Origin: Pseudomonadota bacterium
GTDB lineage: Bacteria > Pseudomonadota > Alphaproteobacteria > Rhizobiales > Devosiaceae
Direction: 5' to 3'
Length of the DNA: 5,618 nt
NCBI GenBank assembly: GCA_023390785.1
Contig: JAEWCE010000071.1
Location: 1-5,618, forward strand
Part shown: positions 1-5,618 of the stretch, one piece after another
Position numbering within the stretch: position 1 is the first letter of the stretch
How the letters are laid out: the number at the start of each line of letters is the position of its first letter
Notes under the pieces: generated by a model
Database searches by the model: none
What the model saw: the letters and a program-made list of their open reading frames with translations, nothing else
Told to the model about the DNA's origin: nothing
Program-made: the position numbers and the translations under genes

Positions 1-1517
<1,517 letters not shown>

Positions 1518-1569
1518 CAATCCTGTCCTGGATGACCGGCCAAGGGGGAGAGCGCCGGGATTTCGGGCA

Positions 1570-1598
1570 AATGTAGGCCCCGGGCTACAGCGTTACAA
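1570..1598 (-). promoter_or_regulatory. Likely ftsH promoter
   Basis: On the minus strand a -35-like TTGTAA (1598-1593) and a -10-like TACATT (1575-1570) are separated by exactly 17 nt. Each matches the sigma-70 consensus at four of six positions. The 5' leader would be about 45 nt. The same bases also resemble a heat-shock RpoH promoter of alphaproteobacteria: a CTTG core, then CCTACAT near the -10. That would suit ftsH, which is heat-inducible in many bacteria. Which sigma factor uses it cannot be settled from sequence alone. Confidence 0.5.
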
Positions 1599-1616
1599 GT
1601 GCGCCACGGTGCGCCA
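1599..1616 (-). repeat. 8-bp direct repeat just upstream of the ftsH -35 box
   Basis: The octamer TGGCGCAC (minus strand) occurs twice, at 1616-1609 and 1606-1599. The period is 10 bp, one helical turn, and the second copy ends next to the -35-like hexamer at 1598. This arrangement would suit an activator binding one face of the DNA, but no known regulator motif is recognised and it may be chance. Confidence 0.35.
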
Positions 1617-1653
1617 GCCATGCCATTAAGTCCAACATTGTGGCAGGGTGAAG

Positions 1654-2661
1654 TTAACCGGCCGTCATGAGCGCCGCGGTCCGCCGCGCCCCTTCCGGCG
1701 CCACCGAAATCGTCACGCCGTCGCTCGAAACCAGGCACCCGTGCAGCGTTGCCGGCTTGAGCGGCACGCGCGCCATCAGCTTGCCGTGCAGCGTCTCGAG
1801 CGCCCCCAGCGCGTGGGGCTTGCGCTCGCCGCCGACCGCGCGCAGCACCCGCCCGAGCAGCCGCACCGCCACCGCCCGATTGAGGGCGGCCAGGCCGGCA
1901 TGCGGCAGTTCCGCGTCGCCTCCGGGGCCAAGGTGCACCAGTTGGCCGAAGGCCCGCTCGGCCTCGCCGGCGATCAGCGCGTCGGCGTCGGCCATACGCG
2001 CGGCAAAATCACCCACCCGCCTCAGGTCGAGGCCCAGCTCCTCGAGCACCGGCATCAATTGCCGCCAACGCACCCGCTCGTAGTGCCGGTTGCCATTGCT
2101 GGGATCGTGCGCCGGCGTGAGCCCGGCCGCGGTGACGATTTCGGACAGTACCGCCGGCTCCACCCCCAGCAGCGGCCGGAAGACCTGGCAGCCTTCGATC
2201 GCAGCGAAGCGGTCCATGCCGCGCAAGCCCTCGATACCGCTGCCGTGCGACAGTCGCATCAGCACCGTCTCGGCCTGGTCGCCCAGGTGGTGCGCGGTGA
2301 GCACGTACCTGGCGCCGTCCTGCTGCATCGCTGCCGCCATCAGGCCGTAGCGCGCCTTGCGTGCCGCGGCCTGGACGCCGGTCTCCGGCTTTTCGCCGTC
2401 CCAGCGCAGGGCCCGCGAGTCGAGGCCGAGGGCCGCCGCCTCGCGCTGCACCATTGCCACTTCGTCTGCCGCCTCGGGCCTGAGGCCATGATCGACGGAA
2501 TAGACCACCAGCGCCGGCCGGCCGGCGCCGCGCGCCCACTGCGCGGCCAACAGCAGCAGGGCCAGCGAGTCGGGTCCCCCGCTGACCGCCAGCGCCAGCT
2601 TGTCCGCGCCCGAGACGGGAGCAAACAACAGCTCGATCTCGGCCTCGCTCACGCCGGGCAT
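1654..2661 (-). CDS. tilS: TilS, tRNA(Ile)-lysidine synthase
   Basis: Cytoplasmic enzyme that uses ATP and lysine to convert C34 of the CAU-anticodon tRNA(Ile2) to lysidine, so that it reads AUA rather than AUG. The 335-residue product has the N-type ATP pyrophosphatase P-loop SGGPDS at 27-32, SVDHGLRP at 55-62, RKARY at 101-105, and AHHLGDQAETVL followed by MRLSHGSGIEGLRGM at 123-149. The HDPSNGNRHYERVRWR segment (185-200) matches the family's DPSN...R...R signature. It is about 100 residues shorter than E. coli TilS (432), and no clear C-terminal TilS domain is visible beyond residue 320, so it looks like a compact form. The ATG at 2661 has AAGG four nt upstream. It lies inside the end of cpoB (13-bp overlap), which suggests translational coupling. 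A GTG at 2652 forming a GTGA overlap with the cpoB stop is a weaker alternative start. Confidence 0.96.
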   Translation of the reverse strand: MPGVSEAEIELLFAPVSGADKLALAVSGGPDSLALLLLAAQWARGAGRPALVVYSVDHGLRPEAADEVAMVQREAAALGLDSRALRWDGEKPETGVQAAARKARYGLMAAAMQQDGARYVLTAHHLGDQAETVLMRLSHGSGIEGLRGMDRFAAIEGCQVFRPLLGVEPAVLSEIVTAAGLTPAHDPSNGNRHYERVRWRQLMPVLEELGLDLRRVGDFAARMADADALIAGEAERAFGQLVHLGPGGDAELPHAGLAALNRAVAVRLLGRVLRAVGGERKPHALGALETLHGKLMARVPLKPATLHGCLVSSDGVTISVAPEGARRTAALMTAG

Positions 2662-3617
2662 TTCGCCTTGCTTTGCTCCTGCTTCAGCCGCTCCATGAAC
2701 GCGGCCGGCTGTTTCGGATAGCGCTTCAGCACCTCGGCGAAGGTGCGGCAGGCGGTGTCGCCCTCCCCCGCCCCGGCCAGCGCCACCCCGAGCTTCATCA
2801 GCAGGTCGGGCGCGCGCGCCGACTTTTCGTAGTTCTGGAAGCCGGTGAGCAGCACGTCGGCCGCATCGTCATAGGCCTGGCGCTGCAGCAGCGCCTCGCC
2901 CAGCCAGTTGGTCGCGTCGGGCGCCTGCGGGTCCTTGGGATAGAGCGCGATGAACTGCCGGAACTGCTCTTCGGCAAAGGCGTAGTCGCCGCGCATGATG
3001 GCGTCGTACCCCGCCTTGTACTGCGCCTCGGCGTCGCCGTTCGACAGATCCTGGGTGCCGTCGAGGCTGAGGTTCAGCGGCTGGCTGACAGCGCCTTCGG
3101 GCAGCGTACCGAGCTCGGCCTCGCCGCCGCCCTTGCCGACCAGCGGATCGCCCGATTCGCCGAGATTGTCGCCATCCATCGCCGCGTTGGGATCGGTCGC
3201 TGCCGCATCCCCGGACGCGGCGGCGGCGTCGCCCGTCGTCTGCGGTGCGGTGTTGGTCTGCTCGCCCGCGGGGGCCGGCGGCAACGCACCGGACGGCGTC
3301 ACGCCGCCGGAGGGGGTTGCCGCATCAGTTTTTTTTCCAGCACCCGCCTTCCCGCCTTCCAGCTGCTGGAAGCGGTATTCGTTGTCGTCCTGCATCTTCT
3401 GCAATTGCGTCTGCATCTGCGTCAGCGTGAACTGCAGTCCGTCGATCTGGCCGGTGAGCGTCCGCACCTGGTCCTCTAGCTGCTGCACGCGCACTGCCAG
3501 CTGCGCTTCCTGCGTACTCTGCGCGAGCACGAATTCGGGGGCGAACACGCCCGTTGCGAGAACAACGGTGAAGGCCATCAGCCCCCGCGTTGCTCCCCTG
3601 GGTAGGGATAGACGCAC
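2649..3617 (-). CDS. cpoB: CpoB/YbgF, periplasmic Tol-Pal-associated TPR protein
   Basis: Periplasmic factor that, in E. coli, binds TolA and tunes PBP1B so that outer-membrane constriction keeps pace with septal peptidoglycan synthesis. From the GTG at 3617 the product is 322 residues: signal peptide 1-32 (arginine-containing start, hydrophobic core, cleavage likely at VLA/QS), a coiled coil about 35-88 rich in Gln and Leu (the trimerising, TolA-contacting part), a roughly 105-residue Ala/Gly/Pro/Asp linker, and tetratricopeptide-like repeats from about 195 to 312. The start was chosen because GGAG (3627-3624) sits 6 nt before this GTG. The ATG at 3623 directly abuts GGAG, and the in-frame GTG at 3647 has no visible ribosome site. 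E. coli CpoB is about 263 residues, and the extra length here is the linker. The gene follows a terminator, so it probably has its own promoter within 3624-3690; no convincing one stands out. It overlaps tilS by 13 bp. Confidence 0.93.
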   Translation of the reverse strand: MRLSLPRGATRGLMAFTVVLATGVFAPEFVLAQSTQEAQLAVRVQQLEDQVRTLTGQIDGLQFTLTQMQTQLQKMQDDNEYRFQQLEGGKAGAGKKTDAATPSGGVTPSGALPPAPAGEQTNTAPQTTGDAAAASGDAAATDPNAAMDGDNLGESGDPLVGKGGGEAELGTLPEGAVSQPLNLSLDGTQDLSNGDAEAQYKAGYDAIMRGDYAFAEEQFRQFIALYPKDPQAPDATNWLGEALLQRQAYDDAADVLLTGFQNYEKSARAPDLLMKLGVALAGAGEGDTACRTFAEVLKRYPKQPAAFMERLKQEQSKAKCPA

Positions 3618-3688
3618 GATCATCTCCGTGGGTGTTTCGAACGACACGAGCCAGAAACTATGCCCGATTCCGTAGCGGGCAAATTCGA

Positions 3689-3733
3689 CAAAAAGAAAGC
3701 GCCGGGACCCAGATACGCGGGTGCCCGGCGCTT
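3689..3733 (-). terminator. Rho-independent terminator after pal
   Basis: Read on the minus strand, AAGCGCCGGG and ACCC (with one bulged C between them) pair with GGGT and CCCGGCGCTT. This gives a 14-bp GC-rich stem with an 8-nt loop (3718-3711). A T-rich tract (TTTCTTTTTGT, 3696 downward) follows directly. It starts 34 nt after the pal stop codon and should end most transcripts coming from tolB/pal. Confidence 0.92.
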
Positions 3734-3767
3734 ATGCCTCCGTGATGACGCTGACGCGCCCTCACAT

Positions 3768-4250
3768 CTACTGAATGACCGTCACAGCACGGCGGTTTTG
3801 TGACCAGCACGAAATGTCGTCGCAAATCGCCACCGGCCGTTCCTTGCCGAACGATTTCGAGGTGATGCGTCCGGCATTGACGCCCTTGCTGACCAGATAG
3901 TTGACCACTACCGAAGCACGGCGCGCGCCGAGCGCGATGTTGTACTCACGCGTGCCGCGTTCGTCGGCGTGGCCCTCGATCAGGATCTTGTAGTTGGAAT
4001 AGTGGTTGAGCCACTGCGCCTGCTTGTCGAGCGTGGCGATGGCGGTCGGCGTCAGCGTCGACTGGTCGGTGTCGAAGAACACGCGGTCGCCGACAGTGAC
4101 GAGGAATTCCTGCTGGCTGCCCGGCGGGCCGCCGCCCGGCCCCAGATTGCCGACGCCGGTGCCGTTGCGGCCGCACGCGGCCAGGGCGACGACGAGAATG
4201 ACCAGCGCCGCTGCGCGCCAAAGTCCTTGAATGGGCGTCATAGAACGCAT
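3768..4250 (-). CDS. pal: Pal, peptidoglycan-associated outer-membrane lipoprotein (Omp16-like)
   Basis: Lipid-anchored outer-membrane protein whose OmpA-like domain binds the diaminopimelate of peptidoglycan and also TolB; it concentrates at the division site during constriction. The 160-residue product has an N-terminal hydrophobic signal and a lipobox LAAC at 23-26, with C26 the lipidated residue. A short Gly/Pro-rich tether covers 27-45, and the OmpA_C domain about 48-160. Ligand-binding signatures are IEGHADERG (91-99, D96) and LGARRA (107-112, R111), followed by the closing QNRRAVTV (151-158). C143 and C149 bracket the segment DDIS; Brucella Omp16 has a similarly spaced pair. The ATG at 4250 has AGGAG 10 nt upstream (4265-4261). 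A second ATG at 4241 lies too far from it. The spacer upstream carries promoter-like and hairpin signals, and an intrinsic terminator follows. Confidence 0.98.
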   Translation of the reverse strand: MRSMTPIQGLWRAAALVILVVALAACGRNGTGVGNLGPGGGPPGSQQEFLVTVGDRVFFDTDQSTLTPTAIATLDKQAQWLNHYSNYKILIEGHADERGTREYNIALGARRASVVVNYLVSKGVNAGRITSKSFGKERPVAICDDISCWSQNRRAVTVIQ

Positions 4251-4302
4251 CCGGGTTGGTCTCCTGCACGGAAAATTTGGAAGCCGCTTTTTACTCGGCG
4301 TT

Positions 4303-4333
4303 ATCTTAAGGCCGGGTTGGCGGGGATGGTTAA
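4303..4333 (-). promoter_or_regulatory. Weak candidate promoter for pal
   Basis: A -35-like TTAACC (4333-4328) and a -10-like TAAGAT (4308-4303) are 19 nt apart on the minus strand, which is longer than ideal. The transcript would have a leader of about 45 nt. The -35 part coincides with a CtrA-like half-site, as is usual at CtrA-activated promoters. The separation of pal from tolB by another gene makes a separate promoter plausible, but the match is poor. Confidence 0.3.
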
Positions 4334-4344
4334 TTGTCGGTCAA
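4326..4344 (-). promoter_or_regulatory. CtrA-like binding motif upstream of pal
   Basis: On the minus strand TTGA (4344-4341), seven bases, then TTAACCAT (4333-4326) fits the cell-cycle regulator CtrA consensus TTAA-N7-TTAAC with one mismatch in the first half. The second half is a perfect form of the known half-site. Function is inferred only from motif, spacing and position 76 bp before the pal start. Confidence 0.4.
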
Positions 4345-4388
4345 CACGGCTCAAATGTGGCGGAAATCCGGCCTTTTCCGCCGTGTTG
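4342..4388 (-). repeat. Overlapping inverted repeats between the nucleosidase gene and pal
   Basis: A perfect 9-bp outer pair, CAACACGGC (minus strand 4388-4380) with GCCGTGTTG (4350-4342), encloses a perfect 8-bp inner pair, GGCGGAAA (4382-4375) with TTTCCGCC (4366-4359). The two stems share bases 4380-4382, so they compete for three positions. No U-tract follows either stem in the direction of transcription, so this is not a standard intrinsic terminator. Confidence 0.6.
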
Positions 4389-4396
4389 CAATTGTG

Positions 4397-4410
4397 CCGC
4401 TCTGAAGCGG
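4397..4410 (-). other. Small hairpin directly after the nucleosidase stop codon
   Basis: CCGCT and AGCGG pair around a TCAG tetraloop, beginning at the first base after the stop codon. The stem is only 5 bp and no T-run follows. It could slow 3' exonucleases or assist Rho-dependent ending, but it may be chance. Confidence 0.3.
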
Positions 4411-5058
4411 TCAGCCGGCGGTCCAGTCCAGTGTCCCCTCGCTGACCGCCGCCTCCAGTCGGTCGACGGCCTCGGCGAGCTTGACGTCGATGATGCCCAG
4501 ATACTGCGTCCAGTCGGCGAGCTCGCCCAACTCCTTGTCGCCGTCCGAAATACCGCGCAGCGCGATCAGCGGCAGGCCGAAGCGCTGGCAGGCACGCAGC
4601 ACCGCGTAGGTCTCCATATCGACCATATGCTCAACGATGGTGTCGTAGCCGTGCCCTGAAACGATGTTCGCCCCGGTCGAAAGGGTCGCCATCGGTACCC
4701 CCGGTACGAACGGACCGAGCGGCAGTGTCGCCGGCAGGTCGAGGAACGGCACCACGCCCGGCTCGAAGCCGATGGCGCTGGCGTCCATGTCGCGCCAGCT
4801 CACCTCGCTCGCCTGGTAGAGCCCGCATTGCTCGAGCTGTGCCGATCCGGCGGAGCCGAGCGACACCACCAGGAGCGGCAGCTTGTCGTCGACGGCTAGC
4901 CGCGTCAGATGCTCGGTGAGCGACACCGCCGCCTCCACCGGGCCGACGCCGGTGATCAGCGGATCGATGCGGCTGCGCAACTCCGGCCCGTATTCGAGCT
5001 CGGTCGCCATCACATAGAGGAGGTCGGCAACGCCCGGCCGCCGGTTGGCAAAGGGCAT
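4411..5058 (-). CDS. 5'-methylthioadenosine/S-adenosylhomocysteine nucleosidase-like protein (PNP/UDP phosphorylase family)
   Basis: Probable cytoplasmic nucleosidase cleaving the adenine-ribose bond of methylthioadenosine and/or S-adenosylhomocysteine. The 215-residue product has the family landmarks in order: MATELEYG (17-24, where E22 aligns with E. coli MTAN Glu12), GVGPVEAA (37-44), SLGSAGSA (66-73), VDMET (146-150, E149 aligning with the ribose-binding Glu174) and RGISDGD (168-174, D172 aligning with the catalytic acid Asp197). E. coli MTAN is 232 residues. The substrate is uncertain; related nucleosidases act on futalosine or other nucleosides. The frame stays open to a GTG at 5142, but the added 28 residues are basic, unlike the family, and partly encoded by a palindromic repeat, so the ATG at 5058 was chosen. 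Its ribosome site is weak, and a nested hairpin sits just upstream. It lies between tolB and pal with no evident role in Tol-Pal. Confidence 0.85.
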   Translation of the reverse strand: MPFANRRPGVADLLYVMATELEYGPELRSRIDPLITGVGPVEAAVSLTEHLTRLAVDDKLPLLVVSLGSAGSAQLEQCGLYQASEVSWRDMDASAIGFEPGVVPFLDLPATLPLGPFVPGVPMATLSTGANIVSGHGYDTIVEHMVDMETYAVLRACQRFGLPLIALRGISDGDKELGELADWTQYLGIIDVKLAEAVDRLEAAVSEGTLDWTAG

Positions 5059-5062
5059 CTTA

Positions 5063-5093
5063 GGCCGACCGTCCCGGCGTCGCCGGGCCGGCC
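5063..5093 (-). other. Nested GC-rich hairpin in the leader of the nucleosidase gene
   Basis: An outer 5-bp pair, GGCCG (minus strand 5093-5089) with CGGCC (5067-5063), encloses a 6-bp pair, CCCGGC (5087-5082) with GCCGGG (5078-5073), around a 3-nt loop. It ends 4 nt before the start codon, so it covers the place where a Shine-Dalgarno sequence would be expected. It may limit translation, or simply be part of the intergenic barrier after tolB. Confidence 0.45.
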
Positions 5094-5112
5094 ATCCACG
5101 CTGCTTTTTCTG

Positions 5113-5157
5113 GCATGACTTCGTCCGAAAACCGGGCACCACTTTTCGGGGTCATGC
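5113..5157. repeat. 45-bp imperfect palindromic intergenic element abutting the tolB stop
   Basis: The ends GCATGAC (5113-5119) and GTCATGC (5151-5157) are perfect inverted repeats. Inside them CCGAAAA (5125-5131) and TTTTCGG (5143-5149) form a second 7-bp pair around an 11-nt loop, with an asymmetric internal loop between the stems. The last base overlaps the tolB TAG codon (5159-5157). From memory, this closely resembles a dispersed palindromic repeat common between genes in Rhizobiales genomes. Only one copy occurs in this window, so its dispersed nature cannot be shown here. Confidence 0.7.
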
Positions 5158-5618
5158 TACGAGGCCCTGAGCGCGCCCCAGTTCGGGTCGGAGGCGTAGG
5201 TGTTCATCTTGATCTGCTGCTCGTTGCGGCCCCAGATGTCGACCGTCCACAGGCCCGGCCCGGAATCGCCGCCCGGATCGCGGAAGAACATGATGACGCG
5301 GCTGTTGGGGGCCCAGGTGGGGCCTTCCTGCACCGCGTTCGAGGAGGAGAGGATGCGCTCGCCCGAGCCGTCCGGGCGCATGATGCCGATGTGGAACTGG
5401 CCGCCTGACTGGCGGGTATAGGCGATGAGTTCCCCGTCGGGCGAGAACACCGGCGTCGAGTAGGTGCCCTCGCCGTAGGAGATGCGCTGCGCCCCGCCGC
5501 CGCCCGCGCCCATCACGTACAGCTGCGGGCTGCCGCCGCGGTCGCTCTCGAAGGCAATGCGGCTGCCGTCGGGCGAATAGCTCGGCGAAGTATCGATCGC
5601 TGCGCCGCTGGTCAGTTG
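5157..5618 (-). CDS. tolB: TolB, periplasmic beta-propeller of the Tol-Pal system (C-terminal 153 residues; 5' end outside the window)
   Basis: Periplasmic protein that binds Pal and is released through TolA during cell constriction. Only the C-terminal 153 residues are present, about one third of a family member of some 430-440. Two clear WD40-like PD40 repeats are visible, TSPSYSPDGSRIAFESDR (12-29) and STPVFSPDGELIAYTRQSGG (56-75). A more diverged third starts at EGPTWAPNSRVIMFF, and the chain ends with the family-typical YASDPNWGAL before the TAG stop. This Asp-Pro-Asn-Trp-Gly ending of the propeller marks the true C-terminus. The gene to the left in transcription order is a nucleosidase rather than pal, after a 98-bp spacer that carries a palindromic repeat. 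The upstream neighbours (probably tolQ, tolR and tolA) lie outside the window. Confidence 0.95.
   Translation of the reverse strand, partial: QLTSGAAIDTSPSYSPDGSRIAFESDRGGSPQLYVMGAGGGGAQRISYGEGTYSTPVFSPDGELIAYTRQSGGQFHIGIMRPDGSGERILSSSNAVQEGPTWAPNSRVIMFFRDPGGDSGPGLWTVDIWGRNEQQIKMNTYASDPNWGALRAS

Noticed and set aside
1648..2721. 357-codon open frame on the plus strand
   Set aside because: It lies opposite tilS and the end of cpoB, has the composition of a shadow frame, and shows no motif.
3661..3681. Inverted repeat TGCCCG / CGGGCA before cpoB
   Set aside because: Only 6 bp with a 9-nt loop and no T-tract, in a GC-rich region; too weak to call an operator or terminator.
3946..4269. 107-codon minus-strand frame starting upstream of pal
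   Set aside because: It overlaps pal out of frame, is Arg/Pro-rich, and ends inside pal. Pal itself has a complete lipoprotein signal and OmpA motifs.
4231..4659. 142-codon plus-strand frame across the pal upstream spacer
   Set aside because: It runs antisense to pal's start and the end of the nucleosidase gene, with no ribosome site or domain. The coding signal is on the other strand.
5059..5142. N-terminal extension of the nucleosidase to a GTG at 5142
   Set aside because: The added residues are basic, partly encoded by the palindromic repeat, and unlike the family, whose N-terminus fits the ATG at 5058.

Overview
The window is a high-GC stretch of an alphaproteobacterial chromosome, most likely from the order Hyphomicrobiales (Rhizobiales); a Devosia-like organism is a guess. 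Four things point there: a Brucella Omp16-like Pal with its paired C-terminal cysteines, the order tolB...pal-cpoB-tilS-ftsH, the short nucleosidase type, and a palindromic intergenic element that resembles, from memory, a repeat abundant in Rhizobiales genomes. All six protein genes lie on the minus strand, so transcription runs from right to left. Both ends are cut: tolB lacks its N-terminal part and ftsH lacks its C-terminal part.

In transcription order: the end of tolB (5618-5157) codes for the last blades of the periplasmic beta-propeller of the Tol-Pal system. A 45-bp imperfect palindrome abuts its stop codon. A small MTA/SAH nucleosidase-like gene (5058-4411) follows, lying between tolB and pal, which are adjacent in many proteobacteria. 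A 160-bp spacer (4251-4410) with overlapping inverted repeats and a CtrA-like motif leads into pal (4250-3768). A strong intrinsic terminator (3733-3689) closes that unit. Next come cpoB/ybgF (3617-2649), tilS (2661-1654, overlapping cpoB by 13 bp) and, after a 136-bp spacer with its own likely promoter, ftsH (1517 to the window edge).

TolB, Pal and CpoB are parts of the envelope-constriction machinery: TolB and Pal link the outer membrane and peptidoglycan to the TolQRA motor, and CpoB links Tol to peptidoglycan synthesis. TilS modifies the tRNA that reads AUA codons. FtsH is the membrane AAA+ protease for quality control. The nucleosidase would recycle by-products of S-adenosylmethionine use and has no obvious mechanistic link to Tol-Pal. 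The terminator after pal and the promoter-like sequences before pal and ftsH suggest at least three transcription units in this collinear cluster.

No mobile element, CRISPR array, tRNA or rRNA was seen, and no gene-free stretch exceeds 160 bases. The region is mainly conserved housekeeping sequence. The less ordinary observations are in the spacers around the nucleosidase gene and in an A8 slippery run inside cpoB.
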